A DNA stretch of 64,000 bases from Mangrovibacterium lignilyticum (GCF_010882175.1 NZ_WKLH01000001.1:947464-1011463), one strand, 5' to 3'. Shown: positions 35,030 to 43,267, counted from the first letter of the stretch. Translations and numbers: made by a program. The notes: a model not told the origin generated them from the letters alone.

Positions 35030-37735
35030 ATGAACGGCAAAAAAAATAAAACAACTTTTGGGACGGTAGCATTAAGCCTCTTCTGGCTGGTTCTTGTTTC
35101 CGGCGTTTTGTTGGCTGTGCCTTATAAGGTTGAATCTCCATACCTCAGTGTCAGCGGCATCATGGTTGCTAACCCATGGGCCTCGCTGACAAGAAACCTG
35201 CACTACTGGAGCGCTCAATTTTTTCTGATTTTCAGTCTGATTCATCTCTACGACCATTTTCACTACAAAGAACGAATCGGCATAAAGAAGGGCATAGCCT
35301 GGCGATTGAGTCTGGGTGTGCTAATCATTTTCATGGCCATGCTCACCGGTTTTTTGTTGAAGGGTGACGCAGATAGCTTGCAAGCAAGGCAAATACTGGA
35401 AACACTTTCGGCCCGAATACCTTTCATTGGGCAACTACTTGCCTATTCATTGCTAGGAAAAACAGGCGACTTCCAGCTCATTTACGTTCATCACATCGCT
35501 ACTTTTACGGTTTTCATCACCATCGTCATGGTAGAGCACAGCCGTCGTTTCTGGCCATCAGCCGCGGAATTCCTACTCACTACCATAAGCGTTTTAGCCG
35601 TCAGCTATTTGTTCAGTGCTCCCTTGCACGACAACCTCAACCCAACTGTAAAAGGTCCGTGGTATTTTGTTGGTTTCCAGGAAATCCTACATTGGCTGAG
35701 TCATCCCGAGTGGTCGTTACTGCTATTTCTGGCTATCCTCGTACTTATTTACCTGGTCAATGCAGAAAAAGGAAAACTTGTCTTTATCAGCAAAAGAAGC
35801 CTACTGGTTGTGACTGCTTTTTATTTTTTGCTGACCATCACCGGGCTCTTTTTTAGGGGAGAGCGCTGGACCTGGATTCTTCCCGGCGAATCAAATTACA
35901 ACTACAGCGTATTGCACAATTTTAAATCGCCCCGAGTTAACTTCTCGCCGGATTTCGAGTCGCAGGGGACATTCAACTCACCGGTTGTTTTTGGACGAAA
36001 AGAAAGTTGTCTGTCGTGCCACACCGAAACACACGGCTTTGTCGATTCCCACAAACCCGAAGTGATTGGTTGTTTTTCATGCCACGGAGGAGATCCGTTT
36101 GCAACCGGGAAAAAACAGTCGCACCGAAAAATGATCCTGATTCCAGGAAACCTTGCCACCGCGCAACAAACATGCGGAACAACGCAGTGCCACCCGGAAA
36201 TCGTGGAGCGTGTCCCTACCGGATTGATGTCGACCCTAAGCGGAATGATCAGCGTTGATCGTTTTGTTTTTAATGAACAGGAGAATCCTGATATCTTAAC
36301 TGATGTGCATCAACTGGGTAATTCCGCAGCCGACGAGCATTTAAAAAACCTTTGCGTCCGATGCCATTTGGGAAATCCAAAAATGGAACTCGGCGTGATC
36401 AATGAATCAAGCCGCGGAGGCGGTTGTTTGGCCTGCCACCTGAATTACAGCGCCGAAGCCGAACAACTACTGACTGACTCTGGAAAAAACATTCACCAGT
36501 TCCACCCATCAGTGAGTTTAAAGGTGACTAACAATCATTGCTTTGGCTGCCACAGCCGTTCCGGACGTATTTCGACCAACTACGAAGGATGGCACGAAAC
36601 CACACTTGAAGCGAATGAAATGCCCGACAGTTCCAATTACCGACTGGTTGAAGGGACCCGCGTTTTCACCCAACAACCTGAAGACGTGCACCACAAAGCA
36701 GGAATGGAATGTATCGACTGTCATCACTCTTACGAACTGATGGGAGACGGCAAACATTATGCACACGAAGAAGACCAACAGGATGTTCAGTGTATTGACT
36801 GTCATATCGATGGTACTCCAAATACAATTGCGGCTTCAGATTTGGATAACGAATCAGCCCTTATTGCGGCTTTGCGGTTCGGAAACATCAATAATCGCCG
36901 GCTCCTGATAACACAAAAACACGATCATGCCCTCATCAACACATCCTTTGAAAACGACTCACTTTTCCTATTCACTAAAAATACAGGCATAAAAATGGAG
37001 CTCAAAGCGCCTGCAATTGTTTGTACCCGAAATAATGCGCATCAGCATCTAGCCTGCTCCGCGTGCCATAGTGCATGGGCTCCGAGCTGCATCGGCTGCC
37101 ACAACACCTACGATGAGAACGAACCTGGCTACGATATGATTCGAAATGAAGAGAAAATAGGAAGCTGGGTAGAATACATTGGGAGATACACCGCCAAAGA
37201 GCCTGCACTTGGCACCAGAACAATTGACGGCAATCGGGAAGTGATCCCGGTGATCCCAGGAATGATTCTGACCATTGACAAGAAATCGTATCCAAATGCA
37301 AAAGGAGACTCGGTTATTTTCCACCGATTGTTCGCCCCCGCAGCTCCTCACACAACTTCGGCCAGTGGCCGCGATTGTATAAGTTGTCACAACAACCCTG
37401 TCGCTCTCGGGTTTGGCGAAGGAGAGCTAACCTACCATGTGGAACCCGAGAAAGGCAAATGGACCTTCAACCCGAAATATGAAGATGATCCACACGATAA
37501 TCTGCCCGGTGATGCCTGGACCGGATTTATGCAAAATCGCAACGGCGTGGTTTCAACCCGAACAAACGTGCAACCATTTGACATTGAACAACAGCAAAAA
37601 ATCCTTACAGTTGGCGCCTGTTTGCATTGCCACGATCAGAAATCGAATCTAATGCTAAATACACTAGACAATTTCAACGCGCTAATCCAAAAAAGAAGCA
37701 GTCGATGTGTCCTTCCGGAATGGGTGAATGAATAG
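35030..37735 (+). CDS. Cytochrome b fused to a dodecaheme cytochrome c domain
   Basis: A protein of about 901 residues. Residues 1-280 are a cytochrome b with about eight helices. His58 and His72 lie 14 apart in helix B, and His155 and His170 lie 15 apart in helix D, a spacing like cytochrome b6. The Qo-site region reads GPWYFVGFQE (209-218) rather than PEWY, with a PEWS further on. From residue 327 a long exported domain carries eleven CxxCH motifs (CLSCH to CLHCH) and one CGTTQCH of CX4CH type, about twelve hemes c. An ATG at 35000 is also open; the one at 35030 follows the Rieske stop by one base. Such a fusion with an adjacent Rieske gene implies direct transfer from quinol to a periplasmic heme wire. 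Confidence 0.88.
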   Translation: MNGKKNKTTFGTVALSLFWLVLVSGVLLAVPYKVESPYLSVSGIMVANPWASLTRNLHYWSAQFFLIFSLIHLYDHFHYKERIGIKKGIAWRLSLGVLIIFMAMLTGFLLKGDADSLQARQILETLSARIPFIGQLLAYSLLGKTGDFQLIYVHHIATFTVFITIVMVEHSRRFWPSAAEFLLTTISVLAVSYLFSAPLHDNLNPTVKGPWYFVGFQEILHWLSHPEWSLLLFLAILVLIYLVNAEKGKLVFISKRSLLVVTAFYFLLTITGLFFRGERWTWILPGESNYNYSVLHNFKSPRVNFSPDFESQGTFNSPVVFGRKESCLSCHTETHGFVDSHKPEVIGCFSCHGGDPFATGKKQSHRKMILIPGNLATAQQTCGTTQCHPEIVERVPTGLMSTLSGMISVDRFVFNEQENPDILTDVHQLGNSAADEHLKNLCVRCHLGNPKMELGVINESSRGGGCLACHLNYSAEAEQLLTDSGKNIHQFHPSVSLKVTNNHCFGCHSRSGRISTNYEGWHETTLEANEMPDSSNYRLVEGTRVFTQQPEDVHHKAGMECIDCHHSYELMGDGKHYAHEEDQQDVQCIDCHIDGTPNTIAASDLDNESALIAALRFGNINNRRLLITQKHDHALINTSFENDSLFLFTKNTGIKMELKAPAIVCTRNNAHQHLACSACHSAWAPSCIGCHNTYDENEPGYDMIRNEEKIGSWVEYIGRYTAKEPALGTRTIDGNREVIPVIPGMILTIDKKSYPNAKGDSVIFHRLFAPAAPHTTSASGRDCISCHNNPVALGFGEGELTYHVEPEKGKWTFNPKYEDDPHDNLPGDAWTGFMQNRNGVVSTRTNVQPFDIEQQQKILTVGACLHCHDQKSNLMLNTLDNFNALIQKRSSRCVLPEWVNE

Positions 37736-37738
37736 GTT

Positions 37739-38311
37739 CTAATCTGCCAACTCGTCCAGTTCTTCGGGACGGTTTAGATTATAAAATAGCCGTGGATATT
37801 TCTGAATTAAGCCGGTTGCATCGTAAAAAGCCGTATTGCTTTCGTACAGAAATTTCTGTGTTTTGAAATCCTTCGCTTTCAATTTGGCTTCAATCGATTC
37901 AGCCAACGATTTGTGATACACACCAGCCATTGGCTCAATTCCTCCGGCATGTTTGGGAATAACCGCGTCAAAGCCGGTTTTCATTTGCAAAAGCGAAGTA
38001 AACAATTCGGCCTGCAGAAAAGGCGTATCGCAGCTCACAACAACATTCCATTCAAATTCCGTTTCTGACAATGCTGCCTGCAATCCACCTAATGGGCCAC
38101 AATCGCGATAAACATCAGCAACTGTTTTCAACCCAAATTCTTCATAAGCTGCTTGATTGGTACTAATAATAATTTCGGTGCACAAAGGATGAAGTAGGCC
38201 GATTGCATATTGAATCAGTTGCTTGCCCTGAAACTCAATTAACCCCTTGTCTTTCCCCATACGGGAGCTTTTCCCGCCTGCCAAAATTATTCCGCCAATC
38301 TGGTCGCCCAT
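37739..38311 (-). CDS. mobA: Molybdenum cofactor guanylyltransferase MobA
   Basis: A protein of about 190 residues with the MobA nucleotidyltransferase signature GGIILAGGKSSRMGKDKG at its start, and VADVYRDCGPLGGLQAAL and VVSCDTPFL further on. It joins GMP to molybdopterin to form MGD, the cofactor needed by the PsrA-like enzyme 3.6 kb away. A start at 38347 is open; the ATG at 38311 gives the usual short N-terminus. It converges with the cytochrome b fusion, with 3 bp between the stop codons. Confidence 0.93.
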   Translation of the reverse strand: MGDQIGGIILAGGKSSRMGKDKGLIEFQGKQLIQYAIGLLHPLCTEIIISTNQAAYEEFGLKTVADVYRDCGPLGGLQAALSETEFEWNVVVSCDTPFLQAELFTSLLQMKTGFDAVIPKHAGGIEPMAGVYHKSLAESIEAKLKAKDFKTQKFLYESNTAFYDATGLIQKYPRLFYNLNRPEELDELAD

Positions 38312-38418
38312 CTTTCGTTCTATTTTTTTCGAAGTTCGGAAAATCATTCAAAAGAAAAAAATAATCCTATCGCGTTACTTCTGCGTATAATCACGTCTAA
38401 CGTATAAAACCATCAAAG

Positions 38419-38517
38419 ATGAACACAAGCAGGAAATCTAAAAGTCAGGGAAACCTAATTGCCTTTTCGATAGCTTTTATACTGCTACTAATATTGGTTC
38501 TGATTTACCTGATGTAA
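38419..38517 (+). CDS. 32-residue single-helix membrane peptide
   Basis: An ATG at 38419 opens a 32-codon ORF: a basic, polar N-terminus (MNTSRKSKSQGN) followed by one continuous hydrophobic helix to the end (AFILLLILVLIYLM). It fits the positive-inside rule and is followed at 38552-38584 by a strong terminator. This makes it a plausible small membrane protein. I do not recognise a family. It could be a small subunit of a membrane complex. Confidence 0.5.
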   Translation: MNTSRKSKSQGNLIAFSIAFILLLILVLIYLM

Positions 38518-38550
38518 GTCAGAAAAGAAGAGGGAATACTGGGGTAACGG

Positions 38551-38585
38551 GACACCGGGAGTTGAGAAAACCCGGTGTTTTTTTC
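38551..38585 (+). terminator. Terminator after the small membrane peptide
   Basis: An 8-bp GC-rich stem (38552-38559 with 38571-38578) is followed by a T-run to 38584. The only plus-strand candidate upstream is the 32-codon ORF, which supports its being transcribed. Confidence 0.8.
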
Positions 38586-38589
38586 TCAA

Positions 38590-39387
38590 TCAAAAACGAA
38601 TACAAATCAAGGGTGATGTTGGTAAAGCTCTGAAAATTGCTTTCGCGTCAGCTTCTGAAATTACCATTGCAATCTCGGGTTTATAATCGGGAATCTCGAA
38701 AAACAAGGTCTTTTGAATATCCTTCTTTAACTGCATAAAATCCTGCTTCCACCAAAACTTTCGCCCCATCCAACCGCCATCGTTCGAAAGCTTGTCGGCA
38801 CCTTCTATTTTAAGAACAATACCATTATCCAGCTGAAGCAACCAATGCACCACTTCTGACTTTGCGCTGCCAATAACATGCTCCTGTTCCGCATATTCAA
38901 TCGTATCTTTCGGCGCATTTTTCACAATCAAAGGTTCTTTCTCAATGGTTGACAATGCGCTCTCGGCAACCGCCTGCACACCGAAAAAATGATGGTATGC
39001 TCCTTCGTTCAGGTGGCTAAAGATTTGATCAGCTCTAAAATCCAGAATCTTAGACCTTTTTAATACGACACCCTTCAATTCCAATTGCAAAGTGCTGTCT
39101 CCTAAATTCACCGATAAGCTTATGGAATCGGTTCGGGATATTTGATAACGTGTTTCAAGCCACGTTTTATCCTTATAATGCATGAACCATGTTGAATCGG
39201 CAGGGATATTTCCGGAGAGTAACTTTACATCTTCCTGGTCATAGAGCATTTTCAAATTATCGCGAACGGCAACAATTGACAGGACTGCATACTGCCCGAC
39301 AATCAACAATAAAACAACTGGAATGGTAACCGCAAAAAAGCGGCGTACCGGATGACTTAATTTGCGTGTATATTTTTGATTGTTCAT
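38590..39387 (-). CDS. Membrane-anchored protein of the L,D-transpeptidase cluster
   Basis: A 265-residue protein I do not recognise. It has a basic cytoplasmic start, one membrane helix (about residues 18-42) and a large, probably periplasmic remainder of mixed alpha/beta character without cysteines until the last few residues (PLICIRF). The frame opens at 39414 inside the upstream gene; the ATG at 39387 directly follows that gene's stop codon. It is the last gene of a run with two L,D-transpeptidases, so a role in cell-wall crosslinking or its control is likely by context only. Confidence 0.6.
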   Translation of the reverse strand: MNNQKYTRKLSHPVRRFFAVTIPVVLLLIVGQYAVLSIVAVRDNLKMLYDQEDVKLLSGNIPADSTWFMHYKDKTWLETRYQISRTDSISLSVNLGDSTLQLELKGVVLKRSKILDFRADQIFSHLNEGAYHHFFGVQAVAESALSTIEKEPLIVKNAPKDTIEYAEQEHVIGSAKSEVVHWLLQLDNGIVLKIEGADKLSNDGGWMGRKFWWKQDFMQLKKDIQKTLFFEIPDYKPEIAMVISEADAKAIFRALPTSPLICIRF

Positions 39388-39388
39388 C

Positions 39389-40105
39389 TTAGTATATAAA
39401 AACTTTGGCGCCAACCGACAGGGTTTTGTAGACCGTTTCCAAATCCTCGTCGTTCATTCGAACGCAACCGTGTGTTACCGCTTGTCCGAGGAAACGCTTG
39501 TATAACGTACCGTGAATGAGATAGCCACCGCCCAAACTTAGTGCATAGGCGCCCAGCACACCGGACTCGTATCGAGAAGGATCGTTCGCCGACGGGATCG
39601 GCAGACCTTCCTCAACAAAAGCCCAATCCGGCTTTCGCCACACAGGATTGGTAATTTTGCCCTTGATCGTAAAAACACCTTTGGGCGTTTCAAACACCCA
39701 GTTCTTTTGATTCTCAGCTTGCAGCTTGATATAACTACCGGTTGAGCATAACCCCTCCCTGATAAGTTGCTTATTCTGATACAGAGAGAAGCTATTATCG
39801 GAGGTGTTAATAATGAGATACACGCCACCTGGTGTCATGCGTTCAAGCTTCTTTTGCAAACGACCAATATCATCGGTCAGATCCTTGTCTGTGGGGCGAT
39901 TCTCGACTACCGAATCATTTACCGGCTGATTTACCTTATAAAAAACAGCCTGATCTTTTAGCCAGGGAACAAAAGAAAACAGCAGCCAAAGAAATAGCAG
40001 AATGGCTGTCAGAATAACTGTTACAAATCCGAGCCACCCCCATAGCGGATTCTTCAAAAAACCAATCTTATTGACTTTATTTTTTGTTTTTACGTCTTCG
40101 TTCAT
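39389..40105 (-). CDS. L,D-transpeptidase (YkuD domain), membrane-anchored
   Basis: A 238-residue protein with an N-terminal membrane helix (about residues 19-43), a coiled-coil linker and a C-terminal YkuD domain. The active site is visible as HGTLYKRFLG and THGCVRMNDED, with His, Cys and Arg in place. These enzymes make 3-3 crosslinks in peptidoglycan or attach proteins to it. The start overlaps the stop of the upstream YkuD gene by 4 bp, so the two enzymes are made together. Confidence 0.9.
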   Translation of the reverse strand: MNEDVKTKNKVNKIGFLKNPLWGWLGFVTVILTAILLFLWLLFSFVPWLKDQAVFYKVNQPVNDSVVENRPTDKDLTDDIGRLQKKLERMTPGGVYLIINTSDNSFSLYQNKQLIREGLCSTGSYIKLQAENQKNWVFETPKGVFTIKGKITNPVWRKPDWAFVEEGLPIPSANDPSRYESGVLGAYALSLGGGYLIHGTLYKRFLGQAVTHGCVRMNDEDLETVYKTLSVGAKVFIY

Positions 40106-41214
40106 TCCTTACCCAATACTTCCTTCAATGATTTCTGTGAACCAATAATAATAACCGGAGTTCCGACTGCGGCCATCCTAAACAAGGCATCCATGTCCTC
40201 ATTCTTCAATGCCACGCAACCATCGGTCCAGTCAACGCCCTTTCCTCCCAAACCGTGAAATTCAATCAAGCCGCCAATGTCGGCTTTCGCAGGTAATGTC
40301 CCGTTACGCTTTGCACCAGCAAACCGGGCGCGATCATCATCGTTGGGATAGTTCAACAGTAATGCTTTATGAAACCGGGTGCGAGAGCCATCCTTTTTCT
40401 GACTAATTCGATAAAAGCCTTCAGGTGTTGCTTTATCACCTTTTCGCACTTTATCGCCCATCCAATTCACACCAAGTTCGACATCAAATCTGCGAATCAC
40501 TTTCCCGTTTTGGTACAGCAAACACTCATGAGCTAACTTATCCACCAAGATTACTTTCTGCCCGCTTTTCGACAATCGAATCGACTGTTCTGCCAGCTTT
40601 TGCCAGGTGTTGTGGGATTCGAACCAACCGCGAACAATTTTCTCCGCCTTGCCATTAGCTCGTTCAATCAATTCTTTTGCTTGGTGAAAATGCGTTTCAG
40701 CTTCGTTAAATCGGTTGTTTTGCCAGGCAAACTTAGCTTCAGAAAGTTTCAACACTCCTTGATTATGCCTCTTTGAAACCGCAGCAGGGAGTGGCATCCG
40801 CTTAAAATACTTGTTATACTCAGCAACTTTCTTGTCCAAATCGGCTACTCCGTTCCGTACGCGACTATTAGCTGATGCCGAGCGCTTACCGGACAGTTCT
40901 TCTGCCTTAACAGACTTTTCAATTGTCTCCGCAATCCAGCCATCCAAACGCGAATAATTACGAAACAAAAAGAAACGTTGGTTTTCAGCAGACCAGCATA
41001 CCATCGCCGAATCGTAAGCTTGTTTCGCTGCAGCGTAGCTATCTGCGGCATAAACTTCAGCTCCGCTTTTCAGTGCTTCAGTTAAAGCCTCCCGAGCTGT
41101 TTTAAGTGCAGCCACCGGTGGTCTCGGAGTTCTGTAAATCAGCAATCCAGCCAGTAAAACAACAGCGGTAAAAATCCAAAATCCCCAAACAACTCCTCGT
41201 TTCAATTTTCGCAT
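40102..41214 (-). CDS. L,D-transpeptidase with N-terminal helical module
   Basis: A 370-residue protein with a membrane helix (about residues 9-27), a helical domain (about 35-200) and a C-terminal YkuD domain with EFHGLGG and WTDGCVAL as active-site motifs. The usual SHGC is TDGC here, but the cysteine is kept. The helical domain contains GAEVYAADSYAAAKQAYDSA, similar to a segment of the lipoprotein gene upstream (41290). Three overlapping or adjacent genes follow in the same direction. A terminator lies just before its start, so it may have its own promoter. Confidence 0.87.
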   Translation of the reverse strand: MRKLKRGVVWGFWIFTAVVLLAGLLIYRTPRPPVAALKTAREALTEALKSGAEVYAADSYAAAKQAYDSAMVCWSAENQRFFLFRNYSRLDGWIAETIEKSVKAEELSGKRSASANSRVRNGVADLDKKVAEYNKYFKRMPLPAAVSKRHNQGVLKLSEAKFAWQNNRFNEAETHFHQAKELIERANGKAEKIVRGWFESHNTWQKLAEQSIRLSKSGQKVILVDKLAHECLLYQNGKVIRRFDVELGVNWMGDKVRKGDKATPEGFYRISQKKDGSRTRFHKALLLNYPNDDDRARFAGAKRNGTLPAKADIGGLIEFHGLGGKGVDWTDGCVALKNEDMDALFRMAAVGTPVIIIGSQKSLKEVLGKE

Positions 41215-41229
41215 AAAAACAACACTGAT

Positions 41230-41262
41230 AAAAAAATCCCCGGATACATTACTCCGGGGAAA
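41230..41262 (-). terminator. Terminator of the coiled-coil lipoprotein gene
   Basis: A 7-bp GC stem (41238-41244 with 41253-41259) is followed on the minus strand by seven T. It separates the lipoprotein gene from the L,D-transpeptidase genes, perhaps allowing partial read-through. Confidence 0.8.
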
Positions 41263-41289
41263 TCTCAGGTTATGGCTTACAATCTGACT

Positions 41290-41892
41290 TTATCTCTTTT
41301 TATTTTTGGCGTATTTCGTCGTTACTTCGTTCAGTTCGGCGTTAATAGCCAATGCTTTTTCCTTCGCAGCCTTAGCTTTGTCAAGCGAAGCAATCAGGTT
41401 ATCAGCCAAAACCAAATCAGCCACTTCAGTCATCGAAGTTTCGATCAGGCTAATGTCGCCTTTAATAGCTTCCAATGCTGCTGCTCCTTCTTTTCCTTTT
41501 GGAGCTTTTGCAACCAACTCATTGTTCAAAGCAACCAATTCTGCCACTTCTGTTTGCAAGGCAGCAACTTCCTGTTTCACTTCTTCTTTACGAACTTCGG
41601 CTTTCGTTTTGGTCTCTGCAGCCATTTCGGTTACAACAGCCAACTGCTCTTTCACTTTGTCGAAGTTCTTGAAAAGCTTACCATTCTGTGCTTCCACGCC
41701 TTCGTTTACAGCACGCATCGAATCTTGCAGGGCAGCAAAATCAGCAACCACATAAACATCAGCACCAGCGGTTTTAGCCACCTCAATCGCGGCATTTGCA
41801 GCATCAATTTCCGCCTGAGGCGCTTTTCCACAACTACTAAACAAGACAGCTATACTTAAAGCTGTCAACGCAATCATCAACTTTTTTTTCAT
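41290..41892 (-). CDS. Coiled-coil lipoprotein, DUF4398-like
   Basis: A 200-residue lipoprotein: signal MKKKLMIALTALSIAVLFSS then the lipobox cysteine, then a nearly all-helical, alanine/glutamate/lysine-rich coiled coil. The segment AAIEVAKTAGADVYVVADFAAL resembles the DUF4398 helical module (A..A...GA..Y.....A) and a matching stretch in the L,D-transpeptidase downstream. The frame opens at 41937, but the ATG at 41892 gives a proper signal peptide. It is probably attached to the outer membrane facing the periplasm and abundant, judging from its own promoter-terminator unit. The function is unknown. Confidence 0.7.
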   Translation of the reverse strand: MKKKLMIALTALSIAVLFSSCGKAPQAEIDAANAAIEVAKTAGADVYVVADFAALQDSMRAVNEGVEAQNGKLFKNFDKVKEQLAVVTEMAAETKTKAEVRKEEVKQEVAALQTEVAELVALNNELVAKAPKGKEGAAALEAIKGDISLIETSMTEVADLVLADNLIASLDKAKAAKEKALAINAELNEVTTKYAKNKKR

Positions 41893-42055
41893 CGTTAACA
41901 AGTAAAATTTATTTTTCAGAATGAATTCCAATCCCATTGCTTATTTTCGTTTTTTGTATATTAATCCGGGTTGAAATCTTCATTTAGACGGAAGGAAAAT
42001 CTGAAGTAACGAAAAGATTGAAAAAATATTTTCAGAAACGTTTTGAAGCGCGTTT

Positions 42056-42628
42056 ATGACCAAAGAACAGTTATCAGACACCAGCGATGAAGAGCTTGTT
42101 CGCTTGATTACACAAGAACAGCGAACCGAGCTTTTTGAGCATCTATACAAACGTTATTTTTTAAAGGTTGTCGACAGATGCCACAGTTTCGTTAGAAACC
42201 GTGATTTGGCTGAAGATTTTGCCAGCGACATCTTATCGAAAGCTTATGAAAAGCTTCCCGGATTTAAAGGGAATGCACACTTTTCGTCGTGGCTATATGC
42301 CATTACTTATAACTATTCTATCGATTATTTACGACTGAAAAAAAAGCTGCACTATCCTAGCTGGAATGCTGAAAATGAAATTCCGGATATTCCGGACGAG
42401 TCGGAAGCTGATTTGCAGGACTTAAGCTACGATAATCTGTTGAAGATTCTGGAGATGATTCACCCGGAAGAAAAAGCCCTTTTATTGATGAAGTATCAGG
42501 ATAACCTGCCTGGCAAACAGATTGCGCAAACCTTACGCATTAGTGAAGACGCCGTAAAAATGCGTTTAAAAAGAGCCCGAACCCGAGTAATCTACCTTTA
42601 CCAAACGGTGTTTGAAAAAGATTTATAG
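42056..42628 (+). CDS. ECF-type RNA polymerase sigma factor
   Basis: A 190-residue sigma-70 family protein of the ECF class. Region 2 contains FVRNRDLAEDFASDILSKAYEKL and the core DNA-melting segment HFSSWLYAITYNYSIDYLRLKKK; region 4 contains LLMKYQDNLPGKQIAQTLRISEDAVKMRLKRAR. No membrane anti-sigma factor is next to it; the following gene encodes a small protein of unknown function, 59 bp downstream, which could be a partner. It lies divergently to the cell-wall lipoprotein cluster. Confidence 0.92.
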   Translation: MTKEQLSDTSDEELVRLITQEQRTELFEHLYKRYFLKVVDRCHSFVRNRDLAEDFASDILSKAYEKLPGFKGNAHFSSWLYAITYNYSIDYLRLKKKLHYPSWNAENEIPDIPDESEADLQDLSYDNLLKILEMIHPEEKALLLMKYQDNLPGKQIAQTLRISEDAVKMRLKRARTRVIYLYQTVFEKDL

Positions 42629-42687
42629 GAAATGTAGTTACTTCCTCAATAGCCCGCGTCAATTAACTGAAAGACAATCAAAACACA

Positions 42688-43095
42688 ATGGATATCAAAA
42701 ATTTCTTCCACAAAATATTATCGACCAACAAAGGACCAACCATCCCTGAACTGGTTAAAGAAAGCTTTTTCAAGCAGTTTCAGCAACCACTGAACATTGA
42801 ATGGCAGGTATCAGCCGATCAATTCGAAGCCGTTTTCTACAAAAATGAGATGGAACACATTGCCCGTTTCAACCGAGAGGGACAAATTACCTGTTTAAAG
42901 ACGAATATCTCCCTGGAAAAGCTTCCTGAAGCAATCAACGAGACAGCCCAAAAGCATGGTGAACTAATGAATGCCATCTCTATTGCATGTGACGAAAGCC
43001 TGAAATACGAACTCATTGTGCGCGATTCAGAGCTAACCAGATACTTCCTGCTACTCAGTAAAACAGGTGAAGTCCTTGATAAAGAAAAACTTTAA
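42688..43095 (+). CDS. Small hypothetical protein downstream of the sigma factor
   Basis: A 135-residue soluble protein without signal peptide. The pattern (FKQFQQPLNIEWQVSADQFEAVFYKNEMEHIARFNREGQ) resembles the PepSY-like/BLIP-like beta-sheet domains common in Bacteroidota, but those are normally exported. It follows the sigma factor gene by 59 bp and is probably on the same transcript. It might modulate the sigma factor; this is inference from position only. Confidence 0.6.
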   Translation: MDIKNFFHKILSTNKGPTIPELVKESFFKQFQQPLNIEWQVSADQFEAVFYKNEMEHIARFNREGQITCLKTNISLEKLPEAINETAQKHGELMNAISIACDESLKYELIVRDSELTRYFLLLSKTGEVLDKEKL

Positions 43096-43136
43096 AAACA
43101 GACGAAGAAATTTTTCACGACAAGCACAAAAAATGC

Positions 43137-43168
43137 TTGCAGAGATCACAAATAAAATACTATATTTG
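43137..43168 (+). promoter_or_regulatory. Promoter of tRNA-His
   Basis: TTG (43137-43139), a 21-bp spacer and TATATTTG (43161-43168) match the Bacteroidota consensus well. The tRNA begins 17 bp downstream. Confidence 0.75.
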
Positions 43169-43184
43169 CACCCGAAAGAAAAAT

Positions 43185-43259
43185 GGTGGTTGTAGCTCAG
43201 TTGGTTAGAGCGCCGGATTGTGGTTCCGGAGGTCGCCGGTTCGAACCCGGTCTTCCACC
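43185..43259 (+). tRNA. tRNA-His (anticodon GTG)
   Basis: The cloverleaf has the extra G at position -1 opposite the discriminator C73, as expected for tRNA-His. It also has the D arm GCTCAGTTGGTTAGAGC, an anticodon arm CCGGATTGTGGTTCCGG with GTG, and a T arm GCCGGTTCGAACCCGGT. The acceptor stem as read is GTGGTTG with CTTCCAC, leaving two adjacent U-U oppositions (5-68 and 6-67). CCA is not encoded. Confidence 0.93.
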
Positions 43260-43267
43260 CCAAAAGA

